Assembly: GCF_003226325.1 (NCBI RefSeq)
Contig: NZ_PDOD01000001.1
Location: 992,001-1,056,000, forward strand
From: Salipaludibacillus keqinensis
GTDB taxonomy: Bacteria > Bacillota > Bacilli > Bacillales > Salisediminibacteriaceae
Direction: 5' to 3'
DNA: 64,000 bases
Shown: positions 35,730 through 45,381 of the stretch, one piece after another
Position numbering within the stretch: position 1 is the first letter of the stretch
Layout of the letters: each line of letters begins with the position of its first letter
The notes under the pieces: generated by a model
The model's database searches: none
Seen by the model: only the letters and a program-made list of their open reading frames with translations
Told to the model about the DNA's origin: nothing
Translations under genes and position numbers: made by a program

Positions 35730-36836
35730 ATGACATATAAAGTTTTTGATTTTTTTTCAGGTTGTGGAGGGTTTTCAAAAGGATTTGAATTGGCAGGATT
35801 CGATATTGTATTTGCTAATGATATCTGGGAAAAAGCCAGTATAACTTACAAGAAAAATCACCCTAATACACCATTCTTATTAAAAGATATAAAAAGTTTA
35901 AGTTCAAAAGATATTTCAAAAGTTTATAATGGGTCCCCAGATGTTATTATCGGTGGTCCTCCTTGTCAGGGTTTTTCTTTGGCAGGCTTACGCAAAATTG
36001 ATGATGAACGAAATGAATTATACAAAGAATATGTAAGAATGGTTGCTTCTTTTAAACCAAAGATGTTTGTAATGGAAAATGTCCCAGGACTAGTTAAAAG
36101 AGCAAACGGTTATTTTTTTGAAAAAATAAAAAGTGACTTTATGGAAATTGGCTATAATGTTGAGTGCAAAATACTTAAAGCAGCAGACTTTGGTGTGCCA
36201 CAAATTAGACAAAGAGCATTTTTTATTGGCAGTTTAAATAATGAGTTTCCTATTAACTTTCCTACTCCAACACATTATGATCCATTTGAGACAACGTTAT
36301 TCTCAGAAGGAATGAATAAATACGTTACTCTTGGTAATGCTATTTCTGATTTGCCTTTACTACCCGATTCAGATTATCTAGGTGATGAAATTCAGGAATA
36401 TGTATCCTTACCTCAAAATGAATATCAAGCATTTATGAGAGAAAATTCATATGCGATATATAATCACATAGCTACTAATCATAATGAAAAAACACGAGAG
36501 ATTATCGCACTTGTTCCAGAAGGGAAAAATTTTAAGAGTTTGCCAGAAGAATTTAAAGAAACTAGGAAATTTAATGTGGCATTTACAAGACTAGATAGTA
36601 AAGTTCCTTCACATACAGTTGATACGGGTCATCGACACCATTTTCATCCTTGGCAAAATAGGGTGCCAACAGTCAGAGAAAGTGCCAGAATTCAATCATT
36701 CAGTGATGATTTTATTTTTTTAGGTACAAAAACTAGTCAGTATACTCAAGTTGGGAATGCGGTTCCACCTTTATTAGCAAAAGTAGTAGGGAAATCTGTA
36801 TTATCAAGTTTGAAAAAGGTGACTATTAATGCCTAA
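35730..36836 (+). CDS. DNA (cytosine-5) methyltransferase, first of a pair
   Basis: About 368 aa. All C5-methyltransferase motifs are present: FDFFSGCGGFSKGFELAG (motif I), GGPPCQGFS with catalytic C79 (motif IV), VMENVPG (VI), QIRQRAFFIG (VIII) and VGNAVPPLLAK (X). The target-recognition region lies at about 215-310. ATG at 35730 is chosen because it gives the family start; the ribosome site is weak, and an in-frame GTG at 35718 is possible. Its stop overlaps the next methyltransferase by 8 bases. It probably methylates one strand of the site cut by the nuclease at 38049. Confidence 0.9.
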   Translation: MTYKVFDFFSGCGGFSKGFELAGFDIVFANDIWEKASITYKKNHPNTPFLLKDIKSLSSKDISKVYNGSPDVIIGGPPCQGFSLAGLRKIDDERNELYKEYVRMVASFKPKMFVMENVPGLVKRANGYFFEKIKSDFMEIGYNVECKILKAADFGVPQIRQRAFFIGSLNNEFPINFPTPTHYDPFETTLFSEGMNKYVTLGNAISDLPLLPDSDYLGDEIQEYVSLPQNEYQAFMRENSYAIYNHIATNHNEKTREIIALVPEGKNFKSLPEEFKETRKFNVAFTRLDSKVPSHTVDTGHRHHFHPWQNRVPTVRESARIQSFSDDFIFLGTKTSQYTQVGNAVPPLLAKVVGKSVLSSLKKVTINA

Positions 36837-37923
36837 AGAATTAACAGTCGTTTCTTTATTTAGTGGTGGGGGACTCATGGATTTAGGCTTTGTAAATGTA
36901 GGTTATAAAATTATTTGGGCTAACGATGTAGATAAATTTGCGGTCAGGGCTTATAAAACAAATATTGGAGATCATATTATTGAAAAAGACATTTCAAATA
37001 TAAAAATTTCTGATATTCCTGATTCTGATGTAATTATTGGAGGATTTCCATGCCAACCTTTTTCCTTTTCAGGTTCTAACGAAGGTGTAAATGACAAAAA
37101 TGGAAAACTTGCATATCAGTTTTACCGTTTAATAAAAGCGAAGAAACCAATAGCGTTTGTAGCTGAGAATGTTAAGGGGCTAACAACTAGTAAACATGGA
37201 GAATTTCTTATAAAATTCGTTGAAATGTTAAAAGAACTGGGCTATAAAGTCACGTATAGAACATTAATTGCTTCAGAGTACGGTATTCCCCAGAACAGAG
37301 AAAGAGTTTTTATTGTTGGTATAAGGGAAGACCTTAATAAACAGTTTGATTTTAACAAGTTAGGTAAAACAGAAAAAGTAAATGTAAGAATGGCGTTAAG
37401 TGCTATTGAGGGTTTACCAAATCATGAAAATACAATGAAATTTTTTAGCCAGCAGGCGGTTTTTGGAGGTCTCAAAAGAGGAGGAAAAGGTGGCACCTAT
37501 GGTATGAGAATACAAGAATGGGAAAATGCCAGTAATACACTTCGGTCCCATATTGCGAAAGATGGGATAGATTTTGTTCATCCTAATTGTGGCTTAACCA
37601 ATAAGTACCTTTCAAATTTTTATAAATTGAAACAAGAAAATAGTAATATAGATTTGAACCAAAAGGCGGAAGAAATTGTAAACAATAATTTACCTAGAAG
37701 ATTATCGGCAAGAGAATGTTTAAGAATTCAAAGTGTACCTGATACTTATTATTTTGTCGATAAAAGTGTACCAGCAATTTTGAAATCTAAACCTGACTTA
37801 GCCGTACCTGTAACTACTCAATTCAAGATAATTGGTAACGGTGTTCCTACTCTATTAGCAAAAAAAGTAGCAGATTCGTTAAAAACAGTTATATCTAGTA
37901 ATAAGAAGAAGGTGTATAGTTAA
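36829..37923 (+). CDS. DNA (cytosine-5) methyltransferase, second of a pair
   Basis: A 364-aa enzyme with motif I (SLFSGGGLMDLGFVNVG), motif IV (GGFPCQPFSFSG, catalytic C75), motif VI (VAENVKG), motif VIII (QNRERVFIVG) and motif X (IGNGVPTLLAKKVA). It belongs to a different subgroup from the first enzyme (FPCQPFS and NRER variants). Two distinct C5 methyltransferases in tandem are typical of systems with asymmetric recognition sites, one enzyme per strand. Translation is coupled to the upstream gene by the 8-base overlap. Confidence 0.9.
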   Translation: MPKELTVVSLFSGGGLMDLGFVNVGYKIIWANDVDKFAVRAYKTNIGDHIIEKDISNIKISDIPDSDVIIGGFPCQPFSFSGSNEGVNDKNGKLAYQFYRLIKAKKPIAFVAENVKGLTTSKHGEFLIKFVEMLKELGYKVTYRTLIASEYGIPQNRERVFIVGIREDLNKQFDFNKLGKTEKVNVRMALSAIEGLPNHENTMKFFSQQAVFGGLKRGGKGGTYGMRIQEWENASNTLRSHIAKDGIDFVHPNCGLTNKYLSNFYKLKQENSNIDLNQKAEEIVNNNLPRRLSARECLRIQSVPDTYYFVDKSVPAILKSKPDLAVPVTTQFKIIGNGVPTLLAKKVADSLKTVISSNKKKVYS

Positions 37924-38048
37924 TTCTATTCACCTTTTTTTTACTTCTCTCAAAAGATTATTAATAAAATGGTAAATATTTCTTAAACATAGGTAATTTT
38001 TTTGGTAAACTGAACTTAACAATTCCTATAAGGTGAGGTTTTTTAAAA

Positions 38049-40481
38049 ATGTATTATATTTTAGATTTGTTCTCAGGGTGTGGTGGTCTTTCTTACGGCT
38101 TTGAACTAGCAGGTTATAATACCATAGCTGGGGTAGACATTGATGATGCGGCATTAAAAACTTTTGCACACAACCATAAAAAATCAATTGCAATTCAGGG
38201 TGACCTTACGCAAATGTCCAGTTCAGAATTATTAGAAAAAATTAATGAAGAAGATATAGATGTAATTATTGGTGGATCACCTGCCCCATCAATTACACAA
38301 TATGGTTTTAAAGCATCAGAAGATGATCCAAGAAATAATTTATATTCAACATTTATTAGAGTGGTTTCAGATGTTCGCCCAAAAGCTTTTGTTTACGAAA
38401 ACGTTCGAGCAATAGCTATTCAGAATAACGGAGCTATAAAGGACCATATTATCAATGATTTTTCAAAATTGGGTTATAAAGTAAGTTATAAAATAATAAA
38501 TACAGCTGAATACGGTGTTCCACAAATACGTAAAAAAATTATTATAATTGGGCTTTTGGATTCAGAGGTTTCATATAAGTTTCCTGTTTCTACACATTTA
38601 AATGAAGTCGAATGGATTACCACTGAAGAAGCTTTGAGTGATTTACCTCTTTTAACAGATAATGCAAATAGATCAGGTGATTACATTACACCTCCTAGAA
38701 ATTCTTTTCAAGAACACTGTAGAAAAAATAATCCTCAGTTAATGAACCACTCGAACCTGCAACTAAATGAAAAATATGAAAGAATTTTTTCGTTAGTTCC
38801 TGAGGGTGGTAAAAATAAACTATTTACCAGACATCACAGTAAAAAGCCATCAGGTACGATACTGGGGGGAACAAGGCAACCTATCCACTATAAATGCAAT
38901 CGGATAACAACAGTTAGGGAAAACGCTAGGATCCAATCTTTTCCTGATGATTTTGTTTTCTTTGGAAGCCTGAGACAACAATATGCTCAAGTAGGAAATG
39001 CAGTTCCACCATTATTTGCAAAGATAATTGCAGAAAGTTTAAAACCCTATTTAGCAGGGAAGGTTGCTCCTAAAACATTTTACAGCGTTCCAGAAGAGTA
39101 CTTCTTAAGGTTGCATCATCCTAGACCAAGGTTCAAACGTGAAATGGAAGAAGTTCTAATTTATTTTGCTTCAGAGATAACAACAATAGGAATATTACCG
39201 AAAAAAGAATTTAAAATTCGGTTGAATAACGCAATTAGAAGATATCCAGGAAATCTTGATGCAAGTCAAAAGACAATTGATAACTGGAGAACTGAAATAG
39301 ATGCACTCTTTGGCTTCATAATAGAGGACCAGAAAAAATGTTCCCCAAGTAACCGTGCTATTGAGTTGGCAACTAACCAAGATTTAGTGAAATTTTTTAA
39401 ACTTTTTTGTTACCACTTTCAATATCCTGGAGGTTTTGTGAAGCCTCAGAGGAATTTAGAATTTATCAAGCAGGGAGTTAATTTCCAACCAGTTCATTAT
39501 TTTATTCAGTTACTTCAGGTTGCCGAAACAACTGAAAAAATGAGAATTGGGATTAATAAAGCTGAAGCAACTCACTGTATTTTTAATGATTTACGAGTTA
39601 CAAGAGATAATAGGGCTGTTGAAGATACATGGAGCCTGATTTCTAGTAACCGTAAAAGGAGTTTAAAATATGATTGGGACGGCGGTATAATTCGTTATGC
39701 AGGGGATATTTTAGATTATGCAGTTCAAGCCAATTTGTTAGTAAAAAGACCCGATGGAAAATACTATTTAAATCATGTTGAAGATTTAGCTCTTCAACGG
39801 TTTATAAGTCCTGAATCTGGAGATATTTTTAATTATTATGAAATATTACCAGATATATCGTCTGTTACATTGAAAGAAGTTAAGGAACTTGACAAAGTAT
39901 GGGTCAATTATTTTAATACCGAACGAAATGATAGCTTCTTCGACACTGATATTCTAGCATTATTAACTGAGACCTCTGAACAATATGAGGAATTAAAAGA
40001 GACGATTAGCGACCTTGATTCAATTATAGAAGAGGGATTTGAATCAACGGGTGCAATTGGTTCAGTTGGTGAAAGCTTAATTATTAATCACGAAAGATTA
40101 AGAATATCAAATGAAGGTAGACCTGACCTTAAACATTTAGTAAAATTAATTCCTGCTGCTTATGCTGTAGGATATGATATTAACTCTGTTGACTTTGATG
40201 AGAAAAAACGTTTAATTGAGGTTAAAACCACTGCAAGTTCTAAGCCTTTAGATTTTAGAAGATTTCACCTTACTACGAATGAGTGGAGCTCAGCTACAAC
40301 ATTCAATGATAGGTATTATGTATATAGATTAATGGTGACGAAAGGTAGTATTAAATTACTCCTTATACAAGACCCTGTTAAACAATATAAAGTTGGAAAT
40401 TTAAATGCAGTACCTCGAAAAGGTATGGATATTACCTTTGATCCAGATAAATGTGGTGAAGTGATTGAACTTTATAGATAA
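38049..40481 (+). CDS. Fusion of a catalytically dead C5-methyltransferase domain and a DUF3883-like PD-(D/E)XK domain
   Basis: An 810-aa protein. Residues 1-340 follow the C5-methyltransferase plan: intact motif I (DLFSGCGGLSYGFELAG), ENV (117-119) and VGNAVPPLFAK. In motif IV, PCQ is replaced by PAP (GGSPAPS, 75-81), so the catalytic cysteine is alanine (A79), and QxRxR is QIRKK (159-163). Residues 340-640 are unrecognised (YPGGFVKP near 460). Residues 705-785 match the DUF3883/NOV C-terminal nuclease-like domain: D715, then IEVKTT (E724, K726), FHLTTNEW and YYVYRLM. AAGGTGAGG precedes the ATG. Probably the restriction enzyme of the preceding methyltransferase pair. Confidence 0.8.
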   Translation: MYYILDLFSGCGGLSYGFELAGYNTIAGVDIDDAALKTFAHNHKKSIAIQGDLTQMSSSELLEKINEEDIDVIIGGSPAPSITQYGFKASEDDPRNNLYSTFIRVVSDVRPKAFVYENVRAIAIQNNGAIKDHIINDFSKLGYKVSYKIINTAEYGVPQIRKKIIIIGLLDSEVSYKFPVSTHLNEVEWITTEEALSDLPLLTDNANRSGDYITPPRNSFQEHCRKNNPQLMNHSNLQLNEKYERIFSLVPEGGKNKLFTRHHSKKPSGTILGGTRQPIHYKCNRITTVRENARIQSFPDDFVFFGSLRQQYAQVGNAVPPLFAKIIAESLKPYLAGKVAPKTFYSVPEEYFLRLHHPRPRFKREMEEVLIYFASEITTIGILPKKEFKIRLNNAIRRYPGNLDASQKTIDNWRTEIDALFGFIIEDQKKCSPSNRAIELATNQDLVKFFKLFCYHFQYPGGFVKPQRNLEFIKQGVNFQPVHYFIQLLQVAETTEKMRIGINKAEATHCIFNDLRVTRDNRAVEDTWSLISSNRKRSLKYDWDGGIIRYAGDILDYAVQANLLVKRPDGKYYLNHVEDLALQRFISPESGDIFNYYEILPDISSVTLKEVKELDKVWVNYFNTERNDSFFDTDILALLTETSEQYEELKETISDLDSIIEEGFESTGAIGSVGESLIINHERLRISNEGRPDLKHLVKLIPAAYAVGYDINSVDFDEKKRLIEVKTTASSKPLDFRRFHLTTNEWSSATTFNDRYYVYRLMVTKGSIKLLLIQDPVKQYKVGNLNAVPRKGMDITFDPDKCGEVIELYR

Positions 40482-40697
40482 TTGCTAAACAAAAGGCAAC
40501 CAAAAAAGGCTACCTTTTGCACAATTGAAAGTTAAAACAATTTTAAATCTAATCGGTTTTTGTAAATTGTTTCTTCTCATTATTCAGTCTGTTGTATATT
40601 AATAACCAAATACTTAGTTTGGATCTTTTAATAATGGCATGGGTATTGCAAAGTCTTATTTTTTACTGCTTCACCCAATGAAACAACGTGCTATTTA

Positions 40698-41166
40698 AGG
40701 TAGCCCGTATTCTTGAATACGATAAAGAGATAGGACAAAAAGAGGACAGAAATGAAATAAACAGCATTTTGAAAAACTATAGTAATGATTTTAATTGTAA
40801 GAAGATGTGTATATTCGAGAACTAATCGATAATGGACTAGAAAGATTAGTCGATTCCATTATTGATTTTTCAATCTAATACAGATTCTGAAGAAATTGTT
40901 AAAGTAGCAAAAAATATTCTTTCAATAAAAACCACATCAGCGACAAGAAGGCAGTTCTACTCGAAATAGGTTCTGTGTTAGAAAATTTAAAGAAAACAGG
41001 GAAATTAAAATTAAATAAATCCGATTCTTCTGATTTGTTCAATGTACTAAATGGCTTCAAATTGCGTCATAGTTCAGCTAAAGACAAAACAGAGTATATT
41101 AAAGATATTTTCTATCCTTGGATTTTTTCTAAACAACTCTCAGCACTAGATGCAAGCACTTTATAA
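40698..41166 (+). pseudogene. Decayed Abi/HEPN-like gene
   Basis: Several frames carry protein-like pieces in order: VARILEYDKEIGQKEDRNE, RELIDNGLERLVDSIIDF, EEIVKVAKNILSIK, then DKKAVLLEIGSVLENLKKTG and a C-terminal LNGFKLRHSSAKDKTEYI, FYPWIF. The RHS.. and NGFKLRH pattern recalls C-terminal parts of abortive-infection/HEPN-type proteins. At least two frameshifts and stops separate the pieces, so it is inactive. Confidence 0.5.
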
Positions 41167-41190
41167 AAAAATACAATTTAAAACGAATGT

Positions 41191-41217
41191 CAAAGGTGCT
41201 AATTTAGCACCTTTTTT
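41191..41217 (+). terminator. Rho-independent terminator
   Basis: AAAGGTGCTAA pairs with TTAGCACCTTT over one base, followed by a T run. Closes the decayed gene upstream. Confidence 0.85.
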
Positions 41218-41266
41218 CTGTGCACATAAGGGTTGTTTTTGTCAATATAATATTGAGCCACAGCGA

Positions 41267-42006
41267 TCACTTTAAAAGTGAGCCACTTGTCATCTTTGCG
41301 CACCCATTATTGGACAGGATTGGAAGTTGGGAGAGTCGATCTAAAAGAGCTGCGGTCATCTTGTCTCCAAATAAACTCGTCCATTCACTGAATTCTAAGT
41401 TGGTTGTAATGATGACACTCGCACGTTCATATCGACTGGAGAAAAATTGAAACAATTGCTCTGATCCAACCTTTGAAAAGGGCACAAATCCAAGTTTATC
41501 TATAATAATCACATCTAATTTGAGCAACTTTTTTTCTAGAGCATTTAGTTTGTGTTCTTCCTTTGCCATCAATAGTTCTTCTACCAATTCTGATGCCGTT
41601 TTAAACTTAACTTTGTATCCATTTTGAATCATTTCAATACCTATTCCTGTTGCTAAATGAGATTTCCCAGTCCGACTGTTACCAAGGAAAATAATATTCT
41701 CTTTTTTTTCTACGAAATCACCTTGCCCTAACGTTAAAAATCGGTTTCGGTTTAAGCTAGGCATTAAACTAAAATCATCAGCATCTAACGTTTTATGCAC
41801 GGGAAAAGTAGCTTGTTTAAGTCGTCGTTGTTTTAAATTTTCTTCTCGTGTTTTACTTCTAAATCTAATAAAGCTAACAAGTACTCTTCATAACTAAGGT
41901 TCCGTTCTTCAGCCTCTCTTGGGAGAGCCTCGTAGTTTTGAGCGATGGTAGTTGGTCTTAATTGCTTCATCATATGCTCCAGGAGTAACGTTGTTGTCGC
42001 CGTCAT
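41267..42006 (-). pseudogene. istB: IS21 helper ATPase IstB, frameshifted
   Basis: ATG at 42006 follows AGGAGG. The N-terminal part (MTATTLLLEHMMKQL-like, with SYEEYLLALLDLEV) runs to about 41850, where a single-base change shifts the frame; the rest continues with Walker A-like FLGNSRTGKSHLA (the first lysine-loop residue altered), VIIIDKLGFVPF and TAALLDRLS. The C-terminal end differs from typical IstB. Function was to help the transposase. Two lesions make it inactive. Confidence 0.8.
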
Positions 42007-42064
42007 TTCTTACCTCCTGTCAGTAAACCATATTGTTCTACGTTCAATTTTTGAACTTTATAGT

Positions 42065-43490
42065 CTAGTAAACTAGTAGGCGTTTTTTTCTTGAAAAGTT
42101 ATGAATGGTCATTCCCTTATTTGTTAGTTGTTGAATGATATCGTGAACCACCTCATATCGAAATACGTGAGTCTTCTCAGCTTTGATTAAAGCTTCAGTT
42201 AACTTGGGCAAGCCAATTTCACGATGTAAGAGTAGAAGACGGACGAACTTTTGATCTCCAATCGCTCCTTCTTGTTCTCTCATCTTACGATGATATCGTT
42301 TGGATACGTCTGAAATTTCAGAATATTAAAAGGCGTGTGCATCTCTGATTGAGGTTCGTAAACATTTGATGTCGTTCATAAGATCGATAATGTTCTGCGA
42401 TCAGCTGGTTTTGAGCCACTATGACCACCTGATCGACAAAAATTTTTGCCCAAACATCTTTCCCCACAAATTTACATGGAACAGAGTATTGATTGGTCTC
42501 AATTGTAATTAAATACGTTTTATTCACCTGACATGAGATCAACTTACACGGTTCAAAAACCTGATCAGGAAGGCTATGTAAATAACCTTTTTCGTTTTCC
42601 CACATTTGAGCCACGGTCTCTTTGGAATTTGGAACCATGGTTCTCTCTGATTCTTTTAAACACCATGCTTTCAAGAAATCATTTAGTTCTTGCATCGATT
42701 GAACTTCTGGAATTGGAACGAAGGCATTTCTTCGAATATAACCAACCGTTCCTTCGACACGTCCTTTTTCGTTCCCAGAGCGAACATTACAAAACTCGGA
42801 TTTAAATAAATAATGGGCTTGAAGAGCGAGAAATGTCTCTTGTTCTATACGATTTCTTCCTTTCAAGATTTTTTGCACTGCCGTTTTTAAATTGTCATAG
42901 AGTCCTTCTGTTGGCACCCCTCCAAAGAACTCAAAGGTATGAACAAAACCATCGAGAAAAGCTTCTTGCTTTTCGTGAAGATACGCCCTGACAAATCTCA
43001 TAAGACTAGCCGATAATTGAATACAAAAAAGGTAAACCCGTAGGGTTCGACCTTTCAGAACAATATTAGCTTCGCCCCAATCAAATTGAAATTGTTGGCC
43101 CAGTTAAAATTCCAAAGGAATGAATACTTTTTGAAGTTTCTTTTTACGCTTGGCAACCACTTTTCGAATATTGGATGCCGAACCTTTAAAAGCATACTCC
43201 TCAACGAGTCTCTTGTGAATTCTAGCGGCCGTATGTTTTTGTTTTACCCAATGCTTCAAATCATCTTCTAGCCATTGATCGATGATCGGTAAAACTCGTT
43301 TGGTTTCACCTGAATACTGTTTAGAACCATAAATTTTTTGTCTGTTCATCGCCGTAGGGATATCCGGTTGATTAAGATATTTACTTACGGTATTCCTTGA
43401 TATACCGAGTTTCTTCGCAATTCTTCTTTCCGATAAACCTTCAACCTCTTTTAAAAATTTGATATTATGATATTGAGCCATATCAATCAT
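42065..43490 (-). pseudogene. istA: IS21 transposase IstA, broken into three frames
   Basis: The first piece (from 43490) has the N-terminal helix-turn-helix, GLSERRIAKKLGISRNTVSK. The middle piece (42318-43001) carries the catalytic core region with EFFGGVPTEGLYDNLKTAV and GNEKGRVEGTVGYIRRNAF, including the DDE-type E. The third (42065-42283) is the C-terminal RRK-rich end. At least two frameshifts separate them. Encoded on the same strand as istB and upstream of it, as in other IS21 elements. Confidence 0.85.
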
Positions 43491-43506
43491 CCACCGTTGT
43501 CAATCA

Positions 43507-44163
43507 ATCGAATGATTTTGTAGGCAATCCAAATTTAATTAATGTTGCTGTTTCTCGAGCAGTTAATAAGTTAATTATTGTCCAATCGGACAGCGATAAA
43601 TATGACCAAACCAACGTTGGCGACTTGATTAGGTATATTGAGTACAACAACTTCGAGGTTATAAACAGCAATATTCACTCTGTGTTTGACCTTTTGTACA
43701 GCAATTACTCAGAGGAACTTGTGAATTTCATGAACAAAGAGAAAAATGTTTCTGAGTATCACTCGGAAAATCTGATGAATAGTTTAATAGAAAATGTTTT
43801 GGATAGGCTAGAGTACCAACATCTAGACTGCGTGTTACATCAACCTTTGAAGATGCTGATTCGTTATCCACATAAGTTAAATGACGAAGAGAATCGTTTG
43901 GTTATGAATGTGTTAACCCACACTGATTCGTCATATACAGCAAACTTGATAAAATGCCATTGCTGGTTGTAGAAGTGGATGGCTATGCATACCACAATGA
44001 CCCGAAACAGGTTGCGCGAGATGAAATGAAGGATGCCATCTTACATAAATACGGAATACCTATCATCCAATTTGCTACTAATGGAAGTAGAGAAGAAGAA
44101 AGATTGGTTGGTAAGTTGGATGACGTGTTAGGTCGGGGTGAGAAAAAGGACAAGTTATTTTAA
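43507..44163 (+). pseudogene. C-terminal remnant of a superfamily I helicase with Rel-type nuclease domain
   Basis: The frame enters from the IS end with PNLINVAVSRAVNKLIIV, the last helicase motif (VAxSRAxxxL) of UPF1-like superfamily I helicases. It continues to about 43950, where a frameshift occurs, and resumes with MPLLVVEVDGYAYHNDPKQV, RDEMKDAILHKYGIPI, FATNGS, the PD-(D/E)XK nuclease end of such proteins. The N-terminal ATPase part is absent from the window. It was truncated by the IS21 event and later frameshifted. Confidence 0.75.
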
Positions 44164-44654
44164 GGTTGGAAGAGTTGTTTGGACCGCTCTAGGACAAAAG
44201 ATGGGTAGATTTCAAGAAGTAGGTTAATCAAAAAGAGTATTAAAGATAGTTTGATTATCGAGTCATATTGTGGATTAGCTCTAATAATACACATTACGCA
44301 GTAGACGGATACTACGCAGCAAGGAATTTCAAACTAGTATAAATTAACAAATGGAGAATAGATACGAGTATTTATATTCTTTTCATGAACTAATTTGTTA
44401 TTTTATGGTATTACTTATATAAAGATACTTGATATTGTTAAGTTTTTTACATAAAATAACGGGCAGTTAAGTTCCATAAGAAGGAACAATATTGTTCTAT
44501 GTTGAATCAAGAAAAAAGGATATTTAAGTTTGGGGCAAGTAGGGTGTTTAAAGTCATTAATAACTAGTGTCATTGGATATTTCCCCCCCACTCTCGAGTT
44601 GCGGATTAAAAGTCGGTTGTTAAGCCGATGAGATAGATAAAAGGAGTTGTTCGA
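44164..44654. other. Intergenic region without recognised features
   Basis: No gene seen. Contains a short palindrome, GAACAATATTGTTC, near 44487. It presumably holds the promoter of the gene at 44655. Confidence 0.4.
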
Positions 44655-45230
44655 ATGGCGATTTTTCAAGAATCCTTTTACATACCTGATGAATTAATGA
44701 AGAAGGTTACTACGGGAGATTATAAGATATTTGGTGGCGAGGTTCGTAATAACAAAGGGCAAATTTTAAAACTTCTTAGACCTATCAGCAAGTTGGAGGC
44801 TACTTTATACTATGGATGGAAGTATAGAAAACCCCTTTTTATGGTGGGTAAGTTAGGTATGGCCGGTTTAAAAAGTTATATTAAATCAAAGAAACAACAA
44901 GAGCCTGATGTTATCGTAAAATTTAGAGAAGCTCTAAAGGTTTACCTAAACGCTGTGCGCAAGGGTGCTCTTACAATGGAGATAATTTCAGATATGATGG
45001 AATGTTTAGGTAAACTGAAAATGCATCCTAATTTTGAAGTTGTACTTTCAAGTGAGGAGTTGGATGTGCTTTTGAATCGAATGTATGAGTACACAAAAAA
45101 ACTTGCAGTAGATAATGCGATTGAACTAACCATTCTAGAGAAAGAAACACCTTCGCAATTTGAGAGTCCAATTATAAATCTACAGCGAAATCTTGAAGCA
45201 CAAAAGCGCATTTTTGAACTTGCTTCTTAG
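44655..45230 (+). CDS. Hypothetical helical protein
   Basis: A 191-aa protein with AAAAGGAG upstream. It has a basic centre (GWKYRKPLFMVGKLGMAGLK, SYIKSKKQQE) and a mainly helical C-terminal half. No signal peptide or motif recognised. It lies inside the right part of the defence island, followed by another orphan gene. Confidence 0.55.
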   Translation: MAIFQESFYIPDELMKKVTTGDYKIFGGEVRNNKGQILKLLRPISKLEATLYYGWKYRKPLFMVGKLGMAGLKSYIKSKKQQEPDVIVKFREALKVYLNAVRKGALTMEIISDMMECLGKLKMHPNFEVVLSSEELDVLLNRMYEYTKKLAVDNAIELTILEKETPSQFESPIINLQRNLEAQKRIFELAS

Positions 45231-45381
45231 ATCAAAGCAATAGTGAGTAAGCCACCTTATGGAACAATTATGACTATAGTTAATTTACTAAATGAATTGT
45301 GATATCTGAATATATCGTATTATTAAAAAAAGCTCAATCGAGCTGAACAAGGTAGATAGTAGTATCTAAGGAGGAAGGCAA

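Larger units (their letters stand above)
41240..43505 (-). mobile_element. Degenerate IS21-family insertion sequence
   Basis: Contains istA- and istB-type genes in the usual order on the minus strand, both frameshifted. The left end begins TGTCAATATAATATTGAGCC. I do not see a matching inverted copy at the right end; a similar TATTGAGCCA stretch there belongs to the istA start. Right boundary is placed where the helicase remnant resumes. The left flank carries no helicase sequence, so a deletion probably accompanied the insertion. Not mobile by itself. Confidence 0.75.
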
